Origin: Ignavibacteriota bacterium
GTDB lineage: Bacteria > Bacteroidota > Ignavibacteria > UBA10030
DNA length: 64,000 nt
Assembly (NCBI GenBank): GCA_003170475.1
Contig: PMZI01000045.1
Span: forward strand, 1-64,000
Direction: 5' to 3'
In this document: positions 8,488 through 17,801 of the stretch, piece by piece
Position numbering within the stretch: position 1 is the stretch's first letter
Layout: each line of letters opens with the position of its first letter
The notes under the pieces: generated by a model
Databases searched by the model: none
What the model was told of the DNA's origin: nothing
The model's input: the letters and a program-made list of their open reading frames with translations, nothing else
Made by a program: the position numbers and the translations under genes

Positions 8488-8773
8488 AGACACCGCGGTG
8501 AGCGGAAATTGCCAAGATTGGTGATCATGAGATCAGGTGCACCTCGATTGTCCTGCGTCACAACACTTTCATCTGCAAGGTCTTACATACAATGGCTACC
8601 TGAAGCAGAATTGGGAGAACTGACAGCCGGAACAGGATGTGGATATCTTTTTACGGTCCGTGGGCTGTCAAGGGTCTAAAATTCGCGCAATTTTAGAGGT
8701 CCGTTCCAAAGGGAGTGAAGTCCCTACGTGAGAACGATATGAGGGAAACTCTAAAAATTTCCCTTTAAGAGAG
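8488..8773. other. untranslated region between the two pilus units, with an inverted repeat
   Basis: No gene is supported here. At 8676-8696 a perfect 8-bp inverted repeat CTAAAATT/AATTTTAG surrounds CGCGC, and GGGA/TCCC pairs lie near 8711-8725. The repeat sits about 80 bp upstream of the -35 box at 8774, where an activator or repressor site could lie. No riboswitch class was recognised. Confidence 0.4.
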
Positions 8774-8802
8774 TTGCATTTTCGTTTGGAGTTTCTTATT
8801 AT
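8774..8802 (+). promoter_or_regulatory. sigma-70-type promoter of the pilT operon
   Basis: TTGCAT at 8774-8779 and TATTAT at 8797-8802 are separated by 17 bp. Transcription would start near 8809, about 76 nt before the pilT ATG. Confidence 0.55.
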
Positions 8803-8884
8803 CACAGGAAGAGGGGAGCTCCACACATTCATCCCGTTGCGATTTCGAAAGGTGAATCAAGCCAGAAAAGGCTAAACGCATAGA

Positions 8885-10201
8885 ATGACGACTCCAGTTC
8901 AAAACCCGGCGGCCTTTCGGTCACAGTCTTCTGATCCACCACCGTCAATGTTGGCGCCAGAACCCCCGTTTGTCTCGGAAGCTAGGAGACTGCTGAAGGA
9001 ATTTGCTGCCCAGTTGCCGACGACGGTTACGGGACTTGAGCGCCAGATGATGATTGGCGACGTTCTCGGCCGCATGGATGAGGCGGATAAGCAGAAACTC
9101 AGAGCATTGCTCAATTACTTCCTCATGCGGATGCTGACAATCAACGCATCTGATATCGACATGGGTGGATACGGGACTTCAGGACTGATTTGGTACAGAG
9201 TGTATGGCTCAAAAAAGCCTGACAAAACGCTCGGTCAGTTCAATCCCGACGAGATGAACTATTTGATTCAAAGCGTTTTGGGAGAGAGGCAGCGGACATT
9301 CCTGTATGAAAACAGGAATCTCGATTTTTCCCACATGCTCTATCTTGAGAACGGAGAGTTTCGCCGCTTCCGCGCAGATGCATACTTCGATCTCGATCAA
9401 CTTGGTCTCAACATGCGGGCGATCAACAACAACGTCCGCCCGTACAAAGCGCTTGAGCTTCACCAGAATGTCACGAGAAACCTCAGCCTCGCCGGAACCA
9501 AAGAAGGATTGTGTCTCATTACCGGAATCACGGGCTCAGGAAAAAGCACGACGCTCGATTCCATCATCGATGCGAACAATCACGCTGTCGACGCTCACAT
9601 CGTGATCATTGCATCACCAATCGAGTATGTTCACAAATCGGATCGCTGCATTATCCGTCACCGTGAAGTGGGGAGAGACGTTCTTTCGTTTAAAGATGGA
9701 GCTGTCCAGGCATTGCGTCAGGATCCGGACATCATTATGATCGGCGAGTTGCGCGATCCGGAAACAATCATGACCGCGCTGGAAATCACCGATTCTGGGC
9801 ACAAAGTGTTTTCGACACTGCACACGGCATCGGCAGTGGAGAGTATCGACAGGATCATCGGTGAGACTCCTCCGGTGGAGCAGGAGCGAGTGCGAAACCG
9901 TCTTGCGGACACCTTGCGTTGTGTGATGTCGCAGAAACTTGTTCCGAGTCTCGATGGAAAACGAGTACTGGCGAAGGAAGTGATGCTGGGGATTCCGTCG
10001 GTTCGTGCGGCAATCAAGAACAACAACACCGGTGAAATTTACCAGATGATTTCTGAGGGCCTGGATCAGGGGATGATTACGATGGAGCAAGACCTCAGAC
10101 GGTTGTACTTGCAGAAAAAAATATCCTTGGAAAGTGCGATCAACTATGCGAACAACAAACGCCGAATCCAGCAACTTCTTCAGGTGAATCCGTCGGAGTG
10201 A
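8885..10201 (+). CDS. pilT: type IV pilus retraction ATPase PilT-like
   Basis: PilT/PilU-family ATPase that depolymerises pili and drives retraction. The 438-residue product has an N-terminal PAS-like domain (about 60-190) and a RecA-like domain with Walker A GITGSGKSTT near residue 214, the Walker B region DPDIIMIGELRDPET, and STLHTASAVES in place of the PilB His box. The C-terminal zinc module of PilB is absent, which supports PilT. The first 35 residues are Pro/Ser-rich and extra compared with classical PilT of about 350 residues. It is the first gene of the second pilus unit. Confidence 0.88.
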   Translation: MTTPVQNPAAFRSQSSDPPPSMLAPEPPFVSEARRLLKEFAAQLPTTVTGLERQMMIGDVLGRMDEADKQKLRALLNYFLMRMLTINASDIDMGGYGTSGLIWYRVYGSKKPDKTLGQFNPDEMNYLIQSVLGERQRTFLYENRNLDFSHMLYLENGEFRRFRADAYFDLDQLGLNMRAINNNVRPYKALELHQNVTRNLSLAGTKEGLCLITGITGSGKSTTLDSIIDANNHAVDAHIVIIASPIEYVHKSDRCIIRHREVGRDVLSFKDGAVQALRQDPDIIMIGELRDPETIMTALEITDSGHKVFSTLHTASAVESIDRIIGETPPVEQERVRNRLADTLRCVMSQKLVPSLDGKRVLAKEVMLGIPSVRAAIKNNNTGEIYQMISEGLDQGMITMEQDLRRLYLQKKISLESAINYANNKRRIQQLLQVNPSE

Positions 10202-10270
10202 CGGGTCCGGTGTGTTTCCGTACCGTAAGCCACTATAACGAACTACTCACAACAAGGGACATAGCTCGAA

Positions 10271-11866
10271 ATGCCATATCAGCCTGGTCAAGGCAAAACT
10301 GCGGTTGCGTTGTTCGTCGATGGTCTGGAACTCAAGTTTGTCCAGCTGTCGATGAAAGCCGGCAGGGTTACGCTGCGGGACTACAAGACTGTGGCGTTGG
10401 TTCGAAAGTTCGAGGAAAAGCAAGGGGGTCCTGAGGAGGGTGGATCGGACATGCAGGATCTGGCTACAGCTGAGTCATTTGCTGAGCCAACGATGCCCAC
10501 GGAAATGGAGCAACAGGAAGGGCAGAACAATGCCTCTGTGCTCCTGAGCGTTTTAACTGATCTCCCGTCTTCGAAGTACACTCTGTCGTACGCACTCAGT
10601 GAGCCGGCAGTCACGTACCAAGAGTTCGAAAGCGACTCTGGCCTCAAGGGCACCAAACTCAAGAAACATGTTGCCCTGGAACTCTCTTCCATGCGGTCTT
10701 CGACGCCGCCCCTCGACGCCCTTGATTTCATCCCGACGGCTCAAGGGGGCATCCTCAGTGTTGTAAGGGAAGATGGGATGCACCTGTTCGGTCTTTTGGA
10801 GGAGATCAAACCCTTCATCGGCAACCGGGTCCCGAAGATCCAGATAATTGACAGTGCGGATACAGCCGTGATTGGCCTCGTGCGCAGTTGCTACGAGCTC
10901 CAGGACGAGGAAGTTTCTGTGCTGGTCTATGTTGGCAATGATTTCAGCCGACTGATCTTCATGCAGGGGAAGAACTATCTTCACTTTGCACCGATCATCA
11001 GTGAAGGGTATGGTTCGTCGAACATCGAGAATACGATCTACAGCCGTATTCTCCTCGAGCAGGACAACATTGCCCTCACCCGAATCGACCGGATCATCCT
11101 TTGCGGTGAAAGTCACAAGGTCAACCTGCGTGAGTCGTTGGCACCGCAGTTCTCGAGCGCAAGTGTTGAGTATTTGCAGACGCCGGACCTCGACCTGAGT
11201 GTCTATGAAGGTCTAGTGGGTGAGGCGATCTCGGAATACGCTATTCCTCTTGCCACTGCCTGGCGCGCGCTCGACACGAAGAAGCAGGGACTCTATGATC
11301 TCAATCTTTGCCCGATCCTCATTACGGAGGGGCAGAAAGCGTTCAAACTTGCCTGGCACGGATGGGTGCTTGCACTGATGATCATCGGTTCGATTGTCTT
11401 CTTTTATACATCGATCCAGAATCGCACATCGGAGATCAGGCGTCAGAAGGAGCTTCTCGGTCGGAAACAGAATGAGCTCGCCGATCTCGAAAAGTTACGA
11501 GCGCGTCGAGCTGACCTCACGTCGGATATCGAGCGGTATTCGAAGGCAGCCACTGTCTATGACAGTACTGCACCCGGAAGTGATCGATGGAGCAGAGTCC
11601 TTCATTATCTCGCGAATAGTGTCGAGGATCTCAATGCGATTTGGCTCTATAAGATGAATCGCGACGAGCAGACTCCGGGCGCGTTGAGAATCAGCGGGAA
11701 GTCGATCTATCGTACTCGGATCTCCCGTCTGGCAAGTCTCTTTGAAAAGGCAACTCTGAAACAAGTGCGAACCACGGTGATCAGGGACAAAGTCGTGTAT
11801 GATTTTGACTTGATCGTGGAGCAGATTGACAAGGGTGATGTCGGGTCTTCCAACAAAATACGGTAA
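10271..11866 (+). CDS. PilM-PilN fusion, pilus alignment subcomplex
   Basis: Links the cytoplasmic pilus machinery to the inner membrane. The 531-residue product looks like PilM and PilN in one chain. Residues 1-350 form an actin-like cytoplasmic part, recognised mainly by position and weak pattern (VALFVDGLELKFVQLS at the N-terminus). One membrane helix follows near 362-382 (GWVLALMIIGSIVFFY), then a heptad-rich coiled coil and a C-terminal ferredoxin-like PilN domain. In most type IV pilus loci pilM and pilN are separate genes; the fused order resembles GspL of type II secretion. It is placed between pilT and a pilO-like gene. Confidence 0.72.
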   Translation: MPYQPGQGKTAVALFVDGLELKFVQLSMKAGRVTLRDYKTVALVRKFEEKQGGPEEGGSDMQDLATAESFAEPTMPTEMEQQEGQNNASVLLSVLTDLPSSKYTLSYALSEPAVTYQEFESDSGLKGTKLKKHVALELSSMRSSTPPLDALDFIPTAQGGILSVVREDGMHLFGLLEEIKPFIGNRVPKIQIIDSADTAVIGLVRSCYELQDEEVSVLVYVGNDFSRLIFMQGKNYLHFAPIISEGYGSSNIENTIYSRILLEQDNIALTRIDRIILCGESHKVNLRESLAPQFSSASVEYLQTPDLDLSVYEGLVGEAISEYAIPLATAWRALDTKKQGLYDLNLCPILITEGQKAFKLAWHGWVLALMIIGSIVFFYTSIQNRTSEIRRQKELLGRKQNELADLEKLRARRADLTSDIERYSKAATVYDSTAPGSDRWSRVLHYLANSVEDLNAIWLYKMNRDEQTPGALRISGKSIYRTRISRLASLFEKATLKQVRTTVIRDKVVYDFDLIVEQIDKGDVGSSNKIR

Positions 11867-11872
11867 GACACT

Positions 11873-12784
11873 ATGTCCTTTAAGATACGAAATACGATCG
11901 TCCTCGTCGTTGTGTTTGTAATCATCACGGGTGGCGGCATGTTCTACTGGTTGTATATGCAACCGAAGCAGTTGAAGGCTGCCGTGAGAGAGATCCAGAG
12001 GATTGAAAAGGAACTCGTGGATTTTCCACAGACAGTCAACGCCGTAGAGACGCTTACGAACCAGCTTGCCGATACGAAACGCCGGTATGATTCTCGCAGC
12101 AAGGAAATTCCGGCCTTTGATATTACGTCACAAACCTATGCCTACATAAGCAAAGGTATCGACGAAGCAGGGATCACGGGGGAGAACGAGTATGTCAAGA
12201 TCGGGACGTTGACTTTTGAAGGAACGAGGAATTTCGGATCCATCGGATACAACGTTTACCAGCTGACAGATGGCGAATCGGTCTTTGAGAGTCTTTACAA
12301 ATTCGTCTATTTCCTTGAGAACGGAAGTCGGCTCTACAAGATTGCCTGGATCAATATGGAGAACAAGGAAGCCGTCAACGCTGATACGAAAGAGACGAGA
12401 AAGTATCTCGTTTTCAACATGGAGCTTCATGCCTACTTCACGAATATCAAAGAGCTGAACACCTCCATCGCTGCGAAATCGCTGACGTTCACGCAGTCCC
12501 CGTTCGATCCTTTCGAGCCGATTATCCTTGGAGCGATATCATCGGAAGCTCCTCCCGGCGAGATGGATGTCAAGGGGTTTGACATAAGGGCCATTCTCCC
12601 GGGGAAAGCTATTGTCATGTATAGCGGCGATCTGATGGTGCTGCATCTCGGCGACAAGGTATGGAGGGGTTTCGTGAGCCGAATCAGCCCTGCGGACAAC
12701 AAAGTTGAGTTTACATTGAATGAGGGGGGCATCGTAAAGAAGGTGACAAAGACAATGGTGTTTGCCAAAAAGAAACGTCAATGA
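11873..12784 (+). CDS. PilO-like protein with PilP-like C-terminal domain
   Basis: Periplasmic alignment protein that probably pairs with the PilN part of the preceding protein and reaches the secretin. The 303-residue chain has one N-terminal helix (about 8-28), a coiled coil (30-75), and a PilO-like alpha/beta domain to about 195. After a Pro-rich linker a small beta domain (about 220-300) follows, containing VLHLGDKVWRGFVSRISP and VEFTLNEGG. That last part is like the beta-sandwich of PilP, and no separate pilP is present, so a PilO-PilP fusion is inferred. It lies 6 bp after the PilM-N gene. Confidence 0.65.
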   Translation: MSFKIRNTIVLVVVFVIITGGGMFYWLYMQPKQLKAAVREIQRIEKELVDFPQTVNAVETLTNQLADTKRRYDSRSKEIPAFDITSQTYAYISKGIDEAGITGENEYVKIGTLTFEGTRNFGSIGYNVYQLTDGESVFESLYKFVYFLENGSRLYKIAWINMENKEAVNADTKETRKYLVFNMELHAYFTNIKELNTSIAAKSLTFTQSPFDPFEPIILGAISSEAPPGEMDVKGFDIRAILPGKAIVMYSGDLMVLHLGDKVWRGFVSRISPADNKVEFTLNEGGIVKKVTKTMVFAKKKRQ

Positions 12785-12791
12785 GGGAGTT

Positions 12792-14030
12792 ATGAAAAAA
12801 CGATCGACGATGTTTATTGCAATCACCCTGCTCCTTCTCGCGAATCTCGAGTTCGCGACGAGTCAGAATCAGGAGTTGTCGAGAATGAAACGCGCCGCCA
12901 CGGGGAAAGACTCTTACTCCCAGGATGAACTGGTTTCCTTCAAGAGCGACGTCCCCTACAAACAGGCTCTCGAGGCTCTCAGCGCATTGAGCAAGAAATA
13001 CGCCAGGAAGCCGATCATTGATCCTCAGCCACTGACGACAACGATCAATGTCGAAATCCAGTCATTCTACTGGAAAGATGCGCTGGAGTTGATTCTCCGA
13101 ACAAACAATCTATGGTACACGGAGTCGGACGATTACTTCCAGGTATCTCCTGTCGGACAAATTGCGCAGAATGGGGTGCCGACCCCGGGCGGGATGACAG
13201 CGGTGATTGACTCAGGCATGATCGTCGCCAAGGCGAGGGAAGTGACAATCTCTTGTGTTTTTCTCGAGATCAATACCGTCAAATTGAGAGAGAGTGGCTT
13301 CAACTTCAATATCTTCCGCGGAAAAGATCTGAATCTCGGAGTGACGTTCACAGGAGCGGACAATGTTTCGAACAATATTTTCGGCGTGACAGCTTCGCCA
13401 TCGTCGAAGAATCTGACAGTCAATATTGATGCTGCACTGAAGATTTTTGAAGACGAACAAATTGGGGAAGTTATCGCGCGACCGCAGACGACGGTCAGGT
13501 CAGGCAATAAAGGGCGATTGCAGGTGGGTGTCGATTTTTCAATCAAGGAAAAGGATTTCTCTGGCAACATTATTGACAGGTTCTACAGCACGGGAACGAT
13601 CCTGGAAGTCACGCCCAAGATCTACACATACGGAACAACGACCATCATTGATCTTCCCTACAAAGCAACTCGGAGCACTGTATCGCCGGGATCCGTGAGC
13701 ACGCTGATCAATAAGTCCGAAGGCGAGGGTCGGGCCATTCTCCTCGATGGAGAAGAGACATTCGTCGGCGGTCTTTACACAAATGAGGAAGACATCGAAC
13801 GAACAGGGATTCCGATCCTAAAGGATCTGCCTTGGTGGTTCTTTGGACTCCGGTACATTTTTGGCTACGACAAGCTGCAAGTGACCCGCAAAGATCTGAT
13901 CATCCTTCTGAAAGCTGAGATGGTTCCTACGATCGAAGACCGCATGAAGGACCTGATGAAGGAACGGAATATTTTACAGAACAAGTTGAAAGCAGACCGG
14001 GAAGACAGCGAAAAGAGACTAAAAAAATAG
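12792..14030 (+). CDS. pilQ: PilQ-like secretin
   Basis: Outer-membrane secretin through which the pilus exits. The ATG at 12792 is chosen because it follows GAGGGAG closely and opens into a signal peptide (MKKRSTMFIAITLLLLANLEF). An upstream in-frame start would overlap the previous gene. The 412-residue product has an N-terminal secretin/STN-like domain (DALELILRTNNLWYTE), then a C-terminal secretin domain with beta-barrel strands and the conserved EGEGRAILLDGEETFVGGL and GIPILKDLPW motifs. It is shorter than classical PilQ (about 700 residues) because AMIN and extra N domains are lacking. A charged coiled coil forms the last 40 residues. Confidence 0.82.
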   Translation: MKKRSTMFIAITLLLLANLEFATSQNQELSRMKRAATGKDSYSQDELVSFKSDVPYKQALEALSALSKKYARKPIIDPQPLTTTINVEIQSFYWKDALELILRTNNLWYTESDDYFQVSPVGQIAQNGVPTPGGMTAVIDSGMIVAKAREVTISCVFLEINTVKLRESGFNFNIFRGKDLNLGVTFTGADNVSNNIFGVTASPSSKNLTVNIDAALKIFEDEQIGEVIARPQTTVRSGNKGRLQVGVDFSIKEKDFSGNIIDRFYSTGTILEVTPKIYTYGTTTIIDLPYKATRSTVSPGSVSTLINKSEGEGRAILLDGEETFVGGLYTNEEDIERTGIPILKDLPWWFFGLRYIFGYDKLQVTRKDLIILLKAEMVPTIEDRMKDLMKERNILQNKLKADREDSEKRLKK

Positions 14031-14080
14031 TGTCCATCGAATCTGAACGGCAATAACTTTAAGTACTTGGGGAGTTCGTC

Positions 14081-17000
14081 ATGAACGTCCGTACAATCTT
14101 GTTGTGGGGGATCATCATCGTCCTGATGTTGCTATCAGGCTGCACGAATGCGTCGGCGCCGGATCAGAGCCAGATTACGCCGATTCCGACAAAGGTCAGC
14201 GGCATCGTAATTCGGAATGACAACCTCACTCCGATTGCCAACGCGCTCATCTTTGATATCGCCGGGCTGGCCCGCGACACGTCAAAGAGCGATGGCAAGT
14301 TCAGCATGGTGTACCAGCTTCTGGCCCAGACAAAGACGACCATCGTGGGAAGCCGTTCGGGCTTCGGGAACGATACTGCTTTTGTCACGCTGAATCCTGG
14401 AGTAGACACTACTGTTACCCTGCGGCTGAAGGCTGACAGTTCGAGTCCGTCGGGTCCGATTTCCTCCGGGAAGGCTGCAAACATCGTTCTCATCGCATCG
14501 AGTGGAGAGAATATTTCCATCCGCGGCACAGGTTCCAATGAGACGGCGCTTCTGACGTTTGAAGTGAGAGACTCCCTTGGGATCCCCATCGGCGGCTCCA
14601 ACAAACTTGCTGTGAATTTTTCCATTCTCGGAGGCCCCGGTGGCGGAGAGTATGTATTTCCGCCTTCGGCCACGACGGATGCGCTGACTGGTCGCGTGTC
14701 GACACGTGTGAATAGTGGAACCAAAGCTGGTGTATTGCAGGTCTTCGCAACTGCCACTGTGCCGGGTGTGCCGGTGGTGACGATCAAATCCAGCCCGGTC
14801 AAGATCACGATCTCCGGTGGATTGCCGGTTGCGGATCATTTCTCCGTGAGCCGGAAGCCTTTGAATATCGCGGGCGGTGTGTATGACAACCTTCGTGCCC
14901 AGATCATGGTTATCGCGGGTGACAAAGATGGAAATCCTGTGCAGCAAGGGACAGCAGTGTCGTTCTCAACAACGGGTGGTATCATCCAGCCCAATGCGAT
15001 CACTGACAAAGATGGCATTGCGACGGTTGACCTTATCTCCGGCAATCCTCGACCGGCAAACTCTGTTGCCGTTGTGACTGCGACGACGATCGGAGACAGT
15101 GGGACCGTGATTCGGAAGTCAGCATCGGTGCTGTTCTCGGGTGCAACCCGAATCCTCACTCCCGCATCGACGATCATTATTCCCGACAGCGGATCCGCGT
15201 CGTTCACGTATCGTGTTCAGGATCCGAATGGATTCCCGCTGGTTGTCGGGACTTCCATTGCTGTGACTGTTGATGGCCCTGGTGCCGGACAGCTGAAACT
15301 CTTCGGTGATGTTTCAAAGAACCTGGAAGATACCGACGATCCGAACTCGACGACCTTCAAGGTTACGGTTTCGGACAACATTCTCAAGGGACCTGCCGGC
15401 AACGTGACGTTCAAGATTAGCGTCACAAGTCAGAATGGCAACGCGTCGGCTACATTCCCGGGTCTCGTTCTCGCTGATACGTCGGTAGTGCCGCCGATTC
15501 TGACGCCGGTTACCTCAGGTTACGCCTCTAGTCTAATTTTGGTTGGAACTCCCATTCAAAATGTTTCGGTGCGAGGGACAGGGAGGAGTGAGTCCTCAAA
15601 GATCACGTTCGTAGCTCTAGATTCTGTGGGCAATCCTGTCGAAATTCGTAGAAGACCCTTCGTCTCTTTCTCCATCATGCCTTCCGGCGGGCTCGGAGGG
15701 AGTGAGTTCGTTTTTCCGATTGCGGACTCTACAGATGCGTATGGACAAGTGAGCACGACATTTAATTCAGGAACGCGCTCCGGCGTTCTTCAAATTGTTG
15801 CGCAAGCTGTTGTAAATGGACGATTGATAAAGTCAGCTCCGGTACTGATGACCATATCATCGGGGCTCCCAGACGATGCTCACTTCACTGCATATCTAAG
15901 TCCGACCAACATGCCGGGTTGGGGAGTGCCCCCGGGGACTGTTGTGGGCAGTGTAACTGTCCTAGTGGGAGACAAATTTGGTAATCCAGTTCAACCACAA
16001 ACTGCTCTCTATTTCACAACATCGGGTGGAATTATTGGTGCAACTGCCTTCACCGATGCCACGGGAAAAGCGGGCGTCAGTATGGCTGCTGGAAATCCGA
16101 TTCCTCAAGACGGAACCCTAGGCTTTGGCCATGTCATAGTGACAACTGTCAGTGAAAGTGGAAACCCAATTGTGAGATCACTTCCCTTCTTGTTCTCGGG
16201 AACAGGCACAGTTTCAGTGACGAGCCTTCCTGGACCGAATGACACAATCAAGGTTTTTGATGGAGGATCGGTCGATGTTCCGTATGTCGTCGGTGATATC
16301 AATGGCAATCCAATCGCTGGCGGGAATCATGTGACAGTCTCGGTGTCTGGGCTCGGAGCTGCTGGGGTGGCTCTTTCTGGTGACTTAAACGTTACGACGA
16401 GCGACAGTCAGGACAAGAATACACAGCGTTACACCTTCAGAGTGTCAGATGCGGTGCCGAATGGAGGTCCCAGTGGCCCGCTGCTGTTCACGATAGCAGT
16501 GAATGGCACGACTGTGAGAAGTATTCAGGGTGTGCTCTTCGCGCCTGGTGTCACGACGGTTGTGCCGGCAAGCGCCCGAGAGCCATCGCAGATCGCTTTT
16601 CTTGGAATCACGAACTCGGATCTCTACGTCGCCGGCGTGGGCAACACCGAGAATACGGTGATCACGTATGAGGTACGCGATTCACTCGGACTTCCTATTG
16701 ACAAAGCCAGGCGCGCCTTTGCCAGGTTTACCATGTCATTCTTCCCCAATAGCTATTTTGGGGGGGGCACACCGCCGAGTGTCATTCCGGGGGCAGACAG
16801 TACCGACGACAGCGGGAAGCTTCGCGTATCGATTGTCAGCGGCACGCAAGCCGGCGTCATACAGCTCATCGCAAGAATAGTGCTTCCGAGCGGCAAGGTT
16901 ATTCTCTCTCAACCTGTCAAGGTGTCGATCCATGCCGGCTTCCCCGATCAGAATCACTTTACATTGATTCCAAGCCGGTTCGTCTTCCCGGGGATCGATG

Positions 17001-17707
17001 GATTCAATCAGGTGGGATTTACAGCCGTAGTTGGCGATAGGTTCAGTAACCCCGTTCAAGCTGGGACGGCGGTCTACTTCCAATCGCAAGCCGGTGTGAT
17101 GAATACCGGGACCACAGGAGCGACGAATGGAAAGGCGTCTTATACCGATGCAACGGGGGTTGCAACGGGCACGCTCTTTACGGTCAATCCGAAACCCATA
17201 TCCGTTCCTTGGTATGATCCGAGTTATGGCAGACTCGGATATCAATGGATTTATGCGCAGACGGAAGGGAACGCCGGTGTCTTTGTTACAGACAGCGTGC
17301 TCGTCGTGTGGAACAAGGCTCCGATCATTGTCACAGGAATTCCGGCGACGGTCGTGACGATTCCGCGGGGTTCAACCTCAAATCCCATCAGCATCACGGT
17401 GACGGATGCGAACGGCAATCCGCTTTGCGATGGCACGACGATTTCCGCGAGCATCACATTTACGTCGGATGTTGTTGGGATCAAATTCGGAGTCTCTGGC
17501 GATCTTTCAGATGTTGTACAGTTTTTGATGCCAGTTGCTTCGTATGCGAGATTCCCCGGACCTGGAGTGACTTTCTTCACGTTCAACGTTTCCGACTTGT
17601 CAACGAACGGAGGCGCTAGCGTTGGACAAACAGTTATCGTGCAACTTACTATTACGTCGCCGGGGCTGGCCACTCGGGTAGTATCGTTCGCTTGCGTTGT
17701 GCAATAG
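14081..17707 (+). CDS. giant three-module Ig-like lipoprotein in the pilus operon
   Basis: A probable surface adhesin or pilus-associated protein, but its function is unproven. The 1208-residue product starts with a signal peptide and lipobox LLSGC (Cys about residue 21), then a carboxypeptidase-regulatory-like domain (about 35-125). Three copies of one long module follow, starting near residues 132, 483 and 834, a constant spacing of 351 residues. Each has invasin/Big_1-like Ig subdomains with recurring DKDGNPVQ, TDATG and SGTxxGVLQ motifs. It is encoded 50 bp after the secretin gene and ahead of a terminator, so it is likely co-transcribed. By eye the middle module uses more A+T than its neighbours. 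Confidence 0.75.
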   Translation: MNVRTILLWGIIIVLMLLSGCTNASAPDQSQITPIPTKVSGIVIRNDNLTPIANALIFDIAGLARDTSKSDGKFSMVYQLLAQTKTTIVGSRSGFGNDTAFVTLNPGVDTTVTLRLKADSSSPSGPISSGKAANIVLIASSGENISIRGTGSNETALLTFEVRDSLGIPIGGSNKLAVNFSILGGPGGGEYVFPPSATTDALTGRVSTRVNSGTKAGVLQVFATATVPGVPVVTIKSSPVKITISGGLPVADHFSVSRKPLNIAGGVYDNLRAQIMVIAGDKDGNPVQQGTAVSFSTTGGIIQPNAITDKDGIATVDLISGNPRPANSVAVVTATTIGDSGTVIRKSASVLFSGATRILTPASTIIIPDSGSASFTYRVQDPNGFPLVVGTSIAVTVDGPGAGQLKLFGDVSKNLEDTDDPNSTTFKVTVSDNILKGPAGNVTFKISVTSQNGNASATFPGLVLADTSVVPPILTPVTSGYASSLILVGTPIQNVSVRGTGRSESSKITFVALDSVGNPVEIRRRPFVSFSIMPSGGLGGSEFVFPIADSTDAYGQVSTTFNSGTRSGVLQIVAQAVVNGRLIKSAPVLMTISSGLPDDAHFTAYLSPTNMPGWGVPPGTVVGSVTVLVGDKFGNPVQPQTALYFTTSGGIIGATAFTDATGKAGVSMAAGNPIPQDGTLGFGHVIVTTVSESGNPIVRSLPFLFSGTGTVSVTSLPGPNDTIKVFDGGSVDVPYVVGDINGNPIAGGNHVTVSVSGLGAAGVALSGDLNVTTSDSQDKNTQRYTFRVSDAVPNGGPSGPLLFTIAVNGTTVRSIQGVLFAPGVTTVVPASAREPSQIAFLGITNSDLYVAGVGNTENTVITYEVRDSLGLPIDKARRAFARFTMSFFPNSYFGGGTPPSVIPGADSTDDSGKLRVSIVSGTQAGVIQLIARIVLPSGKVILSQPVKVSIHAGFPDQNHFTLIPSRFVFPGIDGFNQVGFTAVVGDRFSNPVQAGTAVYFQSQAGVMNTGTTGATNGKASYTDATGVATGTLFTVNPKPISVPWYDPSYGRLGYQWIYAQTEGNAGVFVTDSVLVVWNKAPIIVTGIPATVVTIPRGSTSNPISITVTDANGNPLCDGTTISASITFTSDVVGIKFGVSGDLSDVVQFLMPVASYARFPGPGVTFFTFNVSDLSTNGGASVGQTVIVQLTITSPGLATRVVSFACVVQ

Positions 17708-17730
17708 CATCGCGACGCAGTCTTTTCATG

Positions 17731-17775
17731 ACTCCGTCTCCTCAGAACCTCGGGGAGACGGAGTTTCTATTTTCG
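17731..17775 (+). terminator. intrinsic terminator closing the pilus operon
   Basis: An 11-bp perfect stem ACTCCGTCTCC (17731-17741) and GGAGACGGAGT (17754-17764) with a 12-nt loop is followed by TTCTATTTT. It lies between convergent genes and may also serve the leftward epimerase gene, although the T-tract favours the plus strand. Confidence 0.8.
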
Positions 17776-17801
17776 CGCGAATTGAAAAGACGACGGGAGG
17801 G

